Positions 39,874-53,800 of a DNA stretch of 64,000 nucleotides are shown here, piece by piece. The stretch is from Certhia americana (Eukaryota > Chordata > Aves > Passeriformes > Certhiidae). A model generated the notes under the pieces. The model saw only the letters and a program-made list of their open reading frames with translations, ran no database searches and was not told the DNA's origin. The stretch spans positions 93,196,617 to 93,260,616 of the forward strand of contig CM031857.1 of the NCBI GenBank assembly GCA_018697195.1, read 5' to 3'. The position numbers and the translations under genes were made by a program. The first letter of the stretch is position 1. Every line of letters begins with the position of its first letter.

Positions 39874-42800
39874 TATGCTCAAGTGAAAAACTTTTTATTA
39901 CTAAATGCAAAGGAAGGTCTTATGGGAAAAAACTCCACAAGCATGGAACCATAAATAAGCTTAATAGGTTTTAAATGAAATAAAAAAGCAACACATATAT
40001 GTCTATCTGTTAAGATTACACTCTTAAAAAGCTGGATTCTTGTTTGGGGTAATGGTCTTCTAAATAATTTTTCTTGACATTTTAGTTGGCAAAAGCCTTT
40101 TAAATAAGTCTGATTAGAAGTCATGAATAACATATTTATTGACTTTTCCAACTGCAGAAAAGCTTCATGTCATAGTCCACCAAAATAAATAGTTGAGATT
40201 TTTGAAAATGTGTTCAGAAGTAAATTTTTTTAAAAAAAAGGAATATGTGTGATATGTGTGTTTTTACAAAGGTTCTCTCATAAATATCATATTTTACACT
40301 AGCAATTGAAGCAACATTCGTAATTTCTAGTTAATCAAATGTGGTTTTGTTTGGATAAGTAGGGTTAAAGTTCAAGAATGCACTTACCTACACAGAAAGC
40401 AACTCAGTGCCTACATTTTAGAAATCTGTGATTCAAAGAAAAATCTGAAAGCGGAGTTTCGAGAAACTCTCTATATCAGTAGCAAAAAGGAATGCTTTTC
40501 AACAAATCCTTTAGGGTGAACTTATACACACTCAAAACCACCAAAAGGGAATCACAAAGTTCAAACACATATCTCACTTTTTATTTATTCAGAGCTTAAG
40601 CATGTGAAACAGGACTGCAAGCAGTCCAGAATATACTCCTGTTTTCAAAACACAATTAGTAGGAGACATAATGATAGCATCGAGATTTTTGTACAACAGT
40701 TTACTATTCATTCAAATTTCTACAGTTTTCTATAATGTAAGAAAGACCAGCTAGATCCAATTTGCCTCTCAGATCCTTTCCCAAGAGAAAGCCATGCTAA
40801 ACTGGACACTGCTTGAGATACTTGATGTGTGTGGACAGAAGGGAACAGAAGAGTCAATGGGACGGGGAAACACACAGACAAAAAATGACTCTCAAAGCAA
40901 CCCACTTGCAAAACCTGAGGGCTAGCAAAAATGGGTGGCTCACAGCTACAAGCTCAGATTTTGTGGAGAGAAGGAGGACATCATAACTCCATTTGATCAA
41001 GACAGATAAATTACATTTGGTGTGAATTTCCCTACTGAGTGGGGCACAAAATAGAGGGATGTTTTTTTCTTTATTTCCCCACTTGGTACAGGCAGAGGAT
41101 AGCTGTTCAAACCAAGATAGTTCTGGGCATGTACAGAGACAAAAACTGCAGCTGAAATAAACCAGGAAAATTTCACGGCTAAAAGAAAAGTAGTCATGGA
41201 GCAGAAGCACTCCTGTGGCTAGACCGTGCACATTGAGAACAAAACAATAGATTAAATCTACACCCTCAAGTCTATTCTTCACTTCTTGTCATGTCATAAT
41301 TGTCCTGTGAGTCTTACTTTTTCCAATTAAATGTGTTGTATATTAACAACTATACATATTTTTATCAACAACAAATCATTTATTATTCAATTCTCAGCTT
41401 CACCAAATTATTACAAATGTAAACACATGGACAAAAAGCACATATGGAATCCTGTAGGAATTCAGATGTATTCAAATTTCATCTCCCGGTGATTTTATGA
41501 TTGCTTTTGAAATGGGTTGCTTTAATTACTAAACATCTGTTACCAAATAACTACAGGCATTATGTTTCCCTGAGCCATAACAAAAAGATGTCCTGAATGA
41601 AAAAGATGTGCTGCTGAATTCAGCACACATGGAGCCAAAGAAAGTGAACAAACATTTTGAATCTATAGGATTGAAGCCTTGCCCTGGTCTGAAATGTCTC
41701 CACCTTCTGGGCTTTTGGAAAAGCCTCTTCATCAATGGGTGGATTGAGATGGTGTGATGCTTCATTTTCCTATACACAGGCCAGATTAAATCACCAGAAG
41801 CATGTTGGACAGTCAGCTGCATTAGTGTCATCCAAAGTTACAGACATGATTCCCAGTCCAGAATGTGTGAATTTGTCTTGTCAAAGCACTCATTTACAGT
41901 ATAGAATTTTCCTTCCTTCCTTCCAAAAGCCCCAATTCCCCAGATCTTTGTGTACTTCATTAATTTCATATGCTCTGATTAGGCTCTTGACTTCACTATT
42001 CAGTGTCTAGTGCTCATGTCTCTTAAGGATTGAACAATAAATATTAAATTGTATAAATGCTAATACATGTGTGTTGTGATTTCTTTTACAACAGTTCCCA
42101 GCAAATCAACATTTGTAAATAGCCCCTTTTAGATTATGGTCTAATGTGCATTTTTCTCCTCTGATGCAAGGGATACAATAAAATCCAAAATAGTGTGGGG
42201 AAGTCTCCCTACTATTACATGCACAAAGAATTCCATTTTTGTCCCTGGAAAGGCAAAAAATAGGCTTTAATGAAGTTAAGAGTGAGAGTAAATAGAAATC
42301 TGAAATTAAAATATATTAAGTAAGGGTAGAACAGTCCTGAAACAAAGCACTATAAAATCTGATAAATCTTTGATTTAAATTTTAAAAAGGACTGAGCATG
42401 CTAAAATAAGGTAATATAGAGTATGCAATATACTTTAGTTCTGTTCTGAATGTTCTTGACCATTCCAAGTTTGAAATTCCTCAAATAGAAATTAGATTAA
42501 AAAGATTTTTTTGGGGGGTTCCCTCTTCATGACATCAGTATGCAGGACCTTAGTAACTGGTGTTATTTGTCTCATTTCCTATTAATTCAGGTTTTGACCC
42601 AAGGTTTAATTTTACGGGTTTTTTTAATCTGGGAGCTTTCTTTTGTCATCAAGGTTACTTATGCATGCTAAACACACTACAACTATTTGTCACTTTATCC
42701 TTCTCAGAGTTGGAATAACTGGTAAAAGTGATGTTTCCTGAAAGAGTATAATCAAGAGTGCATAGAAAACTGGGGAAAGTTATTCAGATTACACAAATAA

Positions 42801-45800
42801 ATTCTGATTCACCAGCTCTGTTTATATTTCTGACCTTTATGCCTTTGGTATAATACATGTATAAAAAGTGTGTGTGTGTGTATGTATATTTACATATATA
42901 TAAAATATGAAATTGCATGCATTTAATTTTCCTCATTTACTATTATTTATTATCATTCATTATTATTTTAGCCCTGCCTCTTGAGAAGGCTGTAGCTGCA
43001 ACATCCAGTACACAAAAGAAATGCTAATTACAGTACCTTTGGGAGGAGAATGGAATGAAAGAAGATGATATTAAATATTAATCATAGGAAACAAGCCAGG
43101 AAGATTTTTAAAGGTGGAAGCAAAGAAGAATGGATTATGATAATCTATGATGGCACAGAAGATTAATCTGCATTTTCACACAGAGATTTTTCTCTTTTCC
43201 AGAGTCACCTTTTTTTAAAACTCAAGATGGAGTTATTCTTGCCTAATTTAAGGAAACTCTGCCTTAATGATAAGAACCTAACTTGAGAGATTTAATGTTA
43301 CACCTGTTTTTCACCTCTTTCTTAAACATTAAGCATTATAATATATTTTATTACTTTGTGTTTCTGTAAAACTCTTCTATTACTAAAATTCTCTATCCTT
43401 AGTAAACATATTCTTTTATCTTTCAGTCTCTTCTAGTAGCAAAGATGCCTCTGAACTTCTGGCACACAAAAATGCAATCCTCATCCAAGGGTTTGGTGAA
43501 TTTTAAAAACCAGACACTGCCATACTCGAAGCCCTGCTTTCTCACCATTCATCACAGAACATGCAAAACGTAAAAATCAGAAAAGCTGCCTGCAATCAGT
43601 TTGAGAAGAGGAGGTATCATCAAACATCTAAAAAGGTAATATGAAATTCAGAATCCAAACAGCAGACAAGCTACCTGAATATGTTCCCACTCTTCTTAAT
43701 TATGAAGGTGTCGGCCAAGAAGAGTTATGTTACACACTGTTGCCTAACAACAGGTTTCACATCATGGAGTGTTGCACTCACCAACCTGTCAGTACTGCCC
43801 ACATCCTGCTTCTTCCAGCTTTTCATAAATACTGCTGAGAATGTTAAAACTCATTGCTGAGGATCAGTAAGTTAGTCCTGAGATGTTTGCCAGACACAGT
43901 TGGTGCAATCCACTGTTTTACAGAACATCTTGTATGTTATCAACCAAGCTGTTTCTACTGGGAAAAGGACAGTAAAGCATAACCAAGCCTAGTGTAGTAA
44001 GATGCAAAAATAAGAAGTTGGTTGGTAGATTTGAAAACAATGCAAGGAAATTAAAAAAAAACTGGTTTATTTCAGCTCAGTTTCAGCCTCTGTTTTCTGT
44101 TTCAGATTATTTCTATCTTTTTTCCATGAATAGGAAGGATTATTGTAGCATCTCTGACACCTTCTCCTAATGAGAACTAATGGTCAACTCATCTGCTACC
44201 TTAAATTATAGATACATTCTTCTTTTGAATAGATTTTGTTTCCCCTCTCCTGAGCCTTGTTTATGGCCCAAAGTTGTTCAGATGTAAATTAGGTTCAGCA
44301 CCAGCCCCACCTGTACTCCCTCTTATGCTCACACACCCTTTCAATTAATATAACTGAAATTTGTCATAGCATTGCACATTATACAGTGCTTATTAAAATA
44401 ATGATATTAAACCCTTCCATTATATCGATTTTTCCCATACTTTCAAATACCATGATACTACAAATCTCACAATAATATTACATCTTTCAAACAGCTAGAG
44501 ATACTGGCATCACAGGAAGGGAAGTGAGATAGGATTCCTGTTTTCTTTCCTGCACTATGAAACTGCTCAGCAGTCAATCAGCTGGGGCTAGGACCCAGTC
44601 CCAGGAGACCTGCCTCGGCAATGAACACTGCAGGAAAATAGGATATTGGTATCATCTTCTTTTTAATTCATCTTTTTCTGACATACCCTGGTGAGAGAAG
44701 GGAGAGTAAGGTTGTCCCCAGCCACCATATCCCAGCATTCTATCTCTAAAGGCAAAGTCACACGGGCAACTCTGCAGGGTTAGGAAGCAACTCTGGGAGA
44801 ACTGAAGAGGGCTGACTAAACCAGGGAGTCACTACAAAAGAACAAAGAATGATTACTAGAAACTCAGCATTATGCTAACACACACTCACCCTCGTATAGC
44901 TGCTATTTAGAATCACAATGCTGTCACAGAATCAGCATATTGCTCATCAGAAGGATGAAATGGGCTTTAAATAGGTTTAGGAAATCTGCATTTCCCTTTT
45001 GTAATGCTGATTTTCACAGGAGTATTTCTTTTGTCTCCAGACTGAATTTGATGGCTCTCTGCACTTTGTACCCTGACCTAGCACCACCTGCCAGCCCGGC
45101 AGACTTCAGGGTACACATCATGACTGCATTACAACTTAGAGGTTTTTCAACAAAAGATACTTACTACATAGAAAGATTTTCTTTCTTACAATCCTACATC
45201 TTGAGTAATTCTGCAGGGTGACTGAGAAAAGATGGGTTACAAAATATACCAAAAGATGATGTAGAAGCTAAAGCCAGTCCTTGTTTCCCCCATGTCAGGT
45301 TTCAGGACTGTACGTTCACTTTTAGCTACTGTTTTCATTGTAGCAAGATTATCCATCAGCTCACGTTTCAAAAATCACATCTTTCAAAGCAGCCACTGTT
45401 TCTCACTGCTGTCAGTGCCAATAACTGCACCTTTCCCTCAGGAAGGATGCATATTCCTTATTCTCAAGAGGCCCAAATACTAAGGATCTATTTGACTACC
45501 TTGTATTTGCAGCAGAAACTCTGAGACTCGCTCAGTTTATTTCCTGAGTGCTCGGTTTCCTAATTGCTTGTAGAGGAGTCTCAACTGATGTGCAGGCTCA
45601 GCAAACACCAATGTATGAGTTGTGTGTGTATCAGAAAAGATCTGAGTCCACAGGGTAATGCCACATGTAGGTGCAAGCATGCCTAATTTGCAGTGGGAAG
45701 GAATGGGATGCAGAAGTTCCTTGGCTAAATCTCCCATTTTGCAGTACATTTATATGACTGATGTCAGCAAGACAAATTTTCTGATGTCCATTTTTATTAG

Positions 45801-48768
45801 GGATTTAATATCTCATGGAGGAAAAATATATAGTATTTAACGGAAAATTAACTAGAGGTATTCCCTTGCCAGCAGTAAAGATGTACAAAATCAGTGTCAA
45901 AAAACAGTGCACTCACTTATTCATCAGCTTCTGCTTCTATGCATGTCAACGCTGAGAAAAATAGTTGCAGAATCTCCCAAAATGCTCACTGCTAGTATTG
46001 TGGGTGAATGTGGTCCATCAACAGCAGTAAAAACATTTTTCTTTAAAACAGAGAGACAATAGGATGCTGCGAGGAGACAGAGGACAATTCCCCTTCAGTC
46101 TCCCTGTGTCAGATAAAATACTAAAGAATAGTTATGAATAATAAAAAATATATAGTTAATAAAAAAGAGCAAAGATATATAATTTCACTAATTTTTAACT
46201 TATTGAGAAATCAAATGAGCATATATTTAATGTATAAATTTGAGACCAAGCAGGTCACTAGTAAAAATTTCTCAAAACCCATTCTAAAGTTAATTTTAGT
46301 GCAAACTAATGATCACTCCTGCTAGCATGCAGTAACAGCAATGCATTTTGTGCCCAGTAGCAGCTGCTATAATAATTTTGGAGAAGAGATATTACATTTT
46401 TCATAAATAACAAAGAAAATGGATTTTTAAGAGTGAAATTCTGACCAGACTCAGTTGTGAAATATCTCTACACCAGCCACATTATAAATTCATCTTTTAG
46501 ATATATATATTTTAATGGTATCAAATTTATCTCATGTACCAAACCAGAACTACAACTCACCACTTCAAAATGTGCTCTCCAGTCTATATTCAGAAAAAAC
46601 GAATCCCTGGACTTCATTTGGACAACTACTTCTGTCTCATTGCTGTGCCCTCTTTCCTCTTTCTATACTACATTTTTTTGCATTTCATTCATAGAACTGC
46701 AAAACACCTTTCTTGGCTGTCTTTTACACCTATCCAATGCTGTTGATTGCTGATCACATTGTAAAATATGATTAAATAGACATGAGAAACAGGTTGTAAC
46801 AAAAGCCCAACTTCCCCAGCTATACCCTACTAATTCTGTGGGATTACTTCAGGCTCTGTCTAGCTGAGCCTTACAGACTGAAAGCTCACTACTGTTTTGG
46901 GCACTAGCTGTATTTGCAGACTTCATCTTCCAGTACAGTTTTGCCTGAAAGGAATCTGTGTTACATACTCCATAAAACATGACCAAACACAATAACTGGA
47001 TGTGATATTTATTACACAAGAAGAATACGTCTAATTTGAACAGAAATTCTAATGGGAGTTATATTCACTGAAGAGCCATGGTTGGATGTTCCACTCAGCA
47101 ACAATAGTAGGAAATGTCTGTGAGTTTAAACTTTGTTGTTGTTGTTTTGGTTTGGTGTTTCTTTGATGATAGCAATTCATAAAATAGCATTTTTCACCCC
47201 AAAGCAAACAGGCTCTGGGAACATTTGGCTAAACCAAAACAGAAAGGCACTTGCAGGTCCCCAGGATGCTTAAACACAGGCATTGTGATATGAAAATCAC
47301 ACATTTTCATAGTCCTGGGAAAGAACCACAGGTAACAAATTTAGGACTATGTTTGAGCTTCTTGCTTCTGGGGATCTGTTTTATCTGTTTCAAGTGCGGG
47401 ACAACATTCGCAGTTTTCCTCCATTTTACTTTCCTCTGCCTGAGATATTTTCCCTTTCTGCTTGCATTATTCAGTCTCAGCACTTGCTGAACTTCATATT
47501 CTGATTCAGACACAGCTCAAGGTCAAGTACAGGCAACACAAAACACTGTTGGTGCCCTACCACCACTGCAATAAGCAAACTACATTTCTTCAGTGTGAAT
47601 GTCAAAAATAGCCTCAAGTATCTGACTTTTACAGAATGTTAAAAGTCATACCTAGTATTCTGTTTGTTTTTTAAAGGAAGTTGGAGCTGCAGAAATATGG
47701 AGGAAGATCTTTGTTCATAATTCCTGTACTAGGAGACTGGAATGAAAGGTTGTGAATTTTATTTATAATTTATTTATAAATTACGCCCAGTACACTCACT
47801 TGAAAAGAAGAGCTTTTTGATTCATTTCTTCTAAAGATCTAAATGTATAGGACTATACCTGAGTGATAAGCAATGATAGAGTAAAAGCATAATAAAATGA
47901 AGATTCAGGAGTAAGTGAAAAAGGGATACCCAAACAAACTGATAAAAGTTAGGAGAAACTTGTCAAATTCTTTGCATGCTGTGTGTCTGTGTCAGAGTTT
48001 CTCCTTTTTACACTAATATGATTACAAAGAACTGGCATAAACTCTGTTTGCAAAGGAGTTGTCAACAACATTGCATCAGTTCTTTTCTTATATCCCTCTC
48101 TACCACACAACAGAATGGGGATTTCTGAGGACTTCTAAAAGTTGGGAGATTTTTACTGCAAGATTTGGTTAACTTCTGAGGAGTAAAGTACAAATTCCTC
48201 AAGTTACTATTAGCTGCACCAGGGATTCTCACAATGCCAGGAAACTAAAAAACCAGAACTCTAAAGTGTGGTTACATATTTCAAAAGGACATAAACATAA
48301 TTTCACAAGCAGAAAGATGACCTTTAATCTGGTATGACTATGGATCGACATCAACTCCTTGCTCTAGACACTCCAATGTCACTTAACAACCAAATCCCTT
48401 AGTCCAAATTTTGGCTAAAATAAGAACCTAATTTTCAAAATAACTTTTGTTAAATTCTATGGCTCACGTAGGCATGTAAGAGGTCAGGCATAATCACAGA
48501 ATCATAGTCCTTACTTGTTTTGAAATGCATTAAGTTATACTAATCTCAGAATAAATTTCATTAAGTTTCTGAAGGTTTACTCTCCATATTCATTTCTGTA
48601 AGTTGTAATGTTTTGTATGCAATACATGCCTGCATATTTTATTGAGACCATCACTTTATGATCAGCATTTTGTATTTTACATAAAGATAGATGAGCAGAA
48701 CAAGAAGGCTTTTTCCTCTGAAACTTTTACTGCGCAAAAGAAAAATATCGTACAATGTTAATATGTAC

Positions 48769-48994
48769 CTTCTTTATCGTCATGACGTATGATTGCATCC
48801 TGTATCATATCAGCAAGATTAAAACGAACTCGTTGATTCTTTCCATGTTTCTGCTTCTTCCCGTAGCCCTCCCGCTTCTGGAAAGCTTTTTCTCGTTCAT
48901 AATAGGCCTTTATTTGGTCACAGCGCATCCGCTTGACCAGCCGCTGCCGCTGGCCAAGGGGGAGGGACTCCAGCAAGCACTGCTCAATTTCCAT
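48769..48994 (-). CDS. MYO16: MYO16 first recognised coding exon (N-terminus with PP1-docking motif)
   Basis: Encodes residues 1-75 plus one base of codon 76 of unconventional myosin XVI, a neuronal actin-based motor with N-terminal ankyrin repeats that bring protein phosphatase 1 catalytic subunits to the motor. The start [20 protein letters not shown] is near-identical to the mammalian protein as I remember it, and is followed by a very basic, probably helical stretch. RVRF at residues 55-58 fits the RVxF PP1-docking consensus and lies just before the first ankyrin helix (LADMIQDAI), the same order as in MYPT1. The donor AAGAAG|GTACAT is canonical and leaves phase 1, matching the exon at 24426. 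I chose the methionine at 48994 because family similarity starts there; the frame stays open to the acceptor at 49033, so a longer N-terminus is possible. Exon identification is very secure. Confidence 0.95.
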
Positions 48995-49032
48995 CTCATG
49001 GGTCCGAAAAACATTACATAGCTGGAAACAGC
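48995..49032 (-). other. MYO16: MYO16 5' part of exon 1: 5'UTR or N-terminal extension
   Basis: On the minus strand a strong acceptor (TTTACTTTCTTGCAG) ends at 49033, so the exon holding the MYO16 start codon begins at 49032, not at a promoter. These 38 nt contain no stop in the MEIEQ frame: two bases of a split codon are followed by twelve sense codons ([12 protein letters not shown]). They may be untranslated, or may code for an alternative longer N-terminus if the upstream exon supplies an ATG in phase 1. I recall a mammalian MYO16 isoform about 22 residues longer at the N-terminus, which would suit this arrangement, but cannot verify it here. Confidence 0.75.
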
Positions 49033-50690
49033 CTGCAAGAAAGTAAACACAAGTGAATTTAGGTCTTGCTTTCAAATGTGCCATGAAACCTCCACCAATT
49101 ATTTTATTGTTCTGACTGTGTGCTAGTCCATCATGTAAGCGCCTCCTACTCCACCAAGGCTGACTACAGAGAGTCTATGATATTATAATTTATTTTTTGA
49201 AAATAACACATAAATCATTCCATTAAATCACTGATTTTTTTTTTTTTAAGATGGCTTAGTTCATGTGAACAAATGTGACAGAAAGAAGTCTGAAAGTTCA
49301 AATGTGAAATGGGCAAAATACCTAAATATTTCAATACAGTTCAAGTGGCTAGCATTTGCCTACAAACAAGAAACTAGTGTGAAGACTAATGTTAGTTTGA
49401 TGCCTATGCATCTTTTTTATTAATTTTCATCTTGCTTTAGGTTGGCAAATTCCTGTATTCAGTGAGAAGAAAAATCATCATATCATAATTTTAATGTGTT
49501 TATTAGCATGCAGTGGGCACTCAGGTAACTACCTCTTAAAACATCAGCCATTTCAGATTCCTAACAATGTGTATAACTTTTCTCTATTTTTTAAAGTATT
49601 TTGATTGTAGAGGTATCAAAATTGATCCTTCTAATGAAACCTTCAGACACTAAAATCTTCTTGCAGAAACAACCACAAATGTATCTTTGAATCAGTTACT
49701 CCTAACATTCACAGCACTTCTTTTAAGTCAGATACCCTTTTTGGTTTTGCCATTAAATATGGTATTTTTGCTGACATTGCAATAAGTGTTCTTTTCAAGT
49801 ATGTTCTCTTTTCCACAAAGAACGAAGTAGGAGACTTGAGTGCTGCTACTTACTTTTCCAAGGACTGTTATGTTATGAAAGGAGGCAAATGGATTGTCAG
49901 ATAATTTTATTACCCAAGTCCTTGAACGTGAATCCACATCCATCAACAATGTGCCCACTGTCCAGCACTAAGGCCTTTCTATATGGTGGCTACAGAACAC
50001 CCCATCACTTCTGATTCTCATGTCCTACTTTATGTATGTGAATGTCCTTCGTATGGGGGCTAGGTGCTCAGATTTGTAATTTCCAAGGACTGACAGCAGC
50101 CTAGATGAAGTAGTTTTTTTCTCCATAGTTTGAAGTATGACCTCTTGAAGGAAATGCAGACTCAATTCACCTTGGGTAGCTAAGAAACACAAAAATTAGC
50201 TTTACTCTGAGACTTAATAAACTAGTTTTGTCTACCTGTTTTGTGTAGTTACATCATCAAAGGATCCCTATCTCACGGAGGGCACACCTGAGTAATGCTG
50301 ACTGAATGAGCACTTTGTTTTTCTCCTTGTGGTTTGCCATGTATTTAATCTATTGAATACCATTTAAACCCTGCTCTGAAGGCATAATTAACAATCTCCT
50401 GACAGGAGTTTGTAAAGCTCATGTCATCACAGCACATAAAAGCATCACAAATATTTTTTTTTATTTTCATTTAAAAAAGGACAAGTATTCTTATCTGCAT
50501 TCTCTACCAAGGAAGTGAAAAACAATGATTCTATTTTCAAATCAGTCACTGATTTTGGGTGTCCCATTCAAGAATTTTGTGTTCTTTTTTAACACATTTT
50601 GGTTTGCTTTAAAGGTATAGTATTCTATAAACTATTATGTATCACAATTCCGTTATAAAATATAAAATAATAGCATTAGGTCTGCATGCC

Positions 50691-50850
50691 ATTCACTTTA
50701 TAAATTCTATGTATATAATAATATATAATGTATAATATTTATTTGATAAATTATTTGTTATATTAGTTCATAAATTACAGATAATACAAATATTGTATTA
50801 TATTATATATTATATCAAATATTATATGTATGCACTATAAATTACAACGC
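50691..50850 (+). repeat. AT-rich low-complexity patch
   Basis: About 160 bases built largely of TATAATATTATA-like words with several short inverted repeats. Confidence 0.8.
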
Positions 50851-53800
50851 ACGGTCTCAAATAAGATTTCCCAAAACTGAGTAGCACACATTTTTCCAAA
50901 AAGTGCCCAGAGTGTCTTATTAGGAAACTCTGTGACAGAAGCAGAATACAATTCTACAGGTCAAGTTTAGTCAAATACTTTTAACATAGGCTACTCTCTC
51001 CCTATAATTTCTGTTCCTTTCTTAGCATGCCCTTCTAGTTAGAAGGAAATGAGTTGTCAAACTAAAAACTGGAAACAACTATTGGCTTGCATTAAGGCAA
51101 AACCCTTTCTTCTTGCATGTGAAAGCCAACAACTCCTGCTGTGTAAAACAAAATTTTCCACTTGACCTTAAATGATATGTTTCATTTTATAGCAAAAATT
51201 ATATGTTTCATTTCTTTTATTTCCTTGTTGGAAGACACAAGGAAATGAAAGGGTAATTCTGTAACACTGCAGAAGATGTAAACTTTATTCCTGGCTTCAA
51301 TCCCAGTGTTCAGAGCATTCAATCCCATGGAAGAGCTACACTCAGACCATCTTCCTCAGCTTAAGATAGTGTGCAACTGCATCTTCTTTTCCTCATGATA
51401 GGAGTGCGGAACAAGCAAACTTAACATTCTCTCTTAGAATTGTTCTGCTGTGTATTGACTATTCAGCAGCCAAGCCTTTAGCCTACACAGGCCTTTTGGT
51501 TTATCACACCCTAAGCTTATACCCTAACACTTCTAAATGTGGCAGTAATGCCTGCCAGCAAGGCTTATAGCCACAGAGGGAAAACCAGCTAGCTGTGTTA
51601 AACCATATTTGCCTGCAGACAGGAGTTCACCCCTGCTCTGCTCATTCCTTCTTCTTTATGGAGTGAAGAAGGAGCAGCCACACACTTGAGCTCCAACAGG
51701 CTGCACCTGAACTTGACATTTGTATTTTGAAAAGTCATCTGAGGCTGAGAATTGTGGCTGCTGTCCCAGTCATAGCTGTAAATCTGCACTGTTTGCTAAC
51801 CAAAGACTTTAATGGTATCTTTGCTTTTCCTCACTCATGTGCGGTCTCTGTTCTCAGGAGGAACTGGTAGTGTTTGCTGCCACGGCACAAATGAGTCTGA
51901 TACAAGCTGTAGGACACCTTTGCCATCACACTGATCTCCTTATCCAAGGCAAGAAATCAAACAAATCTGCTCAGTGTCTTGGTCAAACACAGCACAGCAA
52001 AGATGCCCCCACAGGCAGATTCCAGTTTCAGGAAGGGTGTTCTCGGCTTAGTGTCCTCTGCCTCTCCACTGGGATGACTTTCAGCTTGTATTAGTCTGTC
52101 TGTTTGCTCTATGAAGAACAATACTTGGCTGCCACAACTGGTCTCACATAGAAGTTCCCAGTGTGTGGCCAGAGTCAAAGCAATTCAGGCCAAAAGTGAA
52201 AAGGACTCTTGATCCATTTGGGCACTGGTCTCAGCTGAGAATTGATGAATTGAAGATGGATTTTCTTTTCTCAGCACATCTGGAACCTGATACATCCCAG
52301 GTGAGATCAGTACCTGACTCTGGGTGTAACAGCTGCAAGCCAGCAACCTCATTAGATTAAGCCTGGGTTAAGAGACATAGTATAAGTGCAGACAAGGAAA
52401 ACTCCCTGAATCCATCTTTCAGATACTCATCTCTAGGGAATGCACTATTAAGTACCAGTTTTAGAACCAGGTGGAGCTCTGCTCTGTAGTCCTAATGAAC
52501 AGGGGAACTGATAATAACACAAGAGGAAGAGCTTCTTTCACACCTCAAGAGAGCTCAACTCAAACACAGAATGGTTATAGACATGCTTCTGGAGGAAATT
52601 CTGTGGATGCCTCAGTACCACATGAAGCATGGGCAATCCACTACCAGTGGATCAGATAATTTTGGCTTGTCTACCAATCTTGAAAACCTCTGTTATTGGA
52701 TTCTACAAATTGTCTGCATAAACTGTTTTAAGTGCTGCACTGACTTCTGTCAAAAATTCCTTAAGTTCTTTTGGTGACCATTATCCCTTGTTACTACTGT
52801 CACTATTGCAAAGACTTCAGCTTTGTCATGTCTGTTAGTTATCCTGGTAGCCTTCCATTGCTCTCATTCTCTTGCCTCAGTGCCCATGTTAGACTGGTGG
52901 GACCAAGACCACGTATTTGCAGGTGCAGCTTCAGTAGCGCCAAGTAGCAGCAGACAGTAAATTCCCTCCAATCTGCTCCAAACTCCCCTGAACACAGACC
53001 CCTATGTGGTTTGTCTGATTTATCACCAGCACATATGTCTGAGTTCCATTCAACTCCAAGTTCATTGTAAACCCTACTCACTCTTCAGCAGCTTGACTAC
53101 ACACTCTTGACTGCAGCTCAAGTCAGTCAGTTCCCAGCCTGTACTGAGGTATAGGGTTTCTGCCTCAAGCATGAAAATATGCACTTCCCCTCTTGAACTG
53201 CCCGAAGTTTTCTGCCAACCCAATCCCCAGGATTAAGCTCTCCTATTTGAAGTATGCCAACTACCGTGTCCTAATTGAGCATTGCCAACAGCAGCAACAG
53301 CTTCAGCTGTAAAGAATCCCTCCAGGAAAAAACAGCTGCTAAAATCCACAACTTTATTAGGCAGATGTAAACAGTTACTACTTAGAGAATGACAACTTAG
53401 CCACAGCCAGACTCCAAAGAAAAGCTGTTAGAGCCTTCTAAAAAGGTAACATTATGTCCATCCTTTCCTCCCCGATATATGGGAAAACTGTAACAGACTA
53501 CCATACAGATCTGGTACAAGAACACTGTATGACCCCTATTCAACAGCAGAAGATACATGGAAAACAATCCCAAACAGAGCTGGTTTTGAGGGGGCTAGTC
53601 AGGAGGCAGTATGGCAAAGATTTGTGGGTAGGGAAAAAGGCTGCCCTTTGAATCTGTTTGCTGAAGAGTTTATATCTCATGACATAAGATATCAGATTTG
53701 AAGATTATTTCATGCAGTTCTTACCTCAGTACATGACAAATTACACTAACATGAAGAGATTCGATAAGATCACTGTGATAGTCATGGTAAACTGCACTGA

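Larger units (their letters stand above)
24427..48768 (-). other. MYO16: MYO16 intron 1 (24.3 kb)
   Basis: A phase-1 intron. It holds three points of interest: a 196-codon sense-strand frame at 28592-29182, a candidate alternative first exon at 30546-30576 and a short GC-rich island at 33311-33415. It also holds a possible LTR remnant ending at 31287, a CR1 copy at 37581-38293 and a solo LTR at 39292-39873. The segments 24.4-28.5 kb, 31.3-33.3 kb, 33.4-37.5 kb and 39.9-48.7 kb show AT-rich sequence with short microsatellites and no supported gene. Confidence 0.85.

Noticed and set aside
40854..41282. 142-codon minus-strand frame
   Set aside because: AT-balanced sequence with overlapping frames, no codon bias, no family resemblance and no convincing splice sites; the length can occur by chance in 64 kb.
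48755..49021. 88-codon plus-strand frame over MYO16 exon 1
   Set aside because: Antisense shadow of the conserved exon; the minus-strand frame carries the family match and splice sites.
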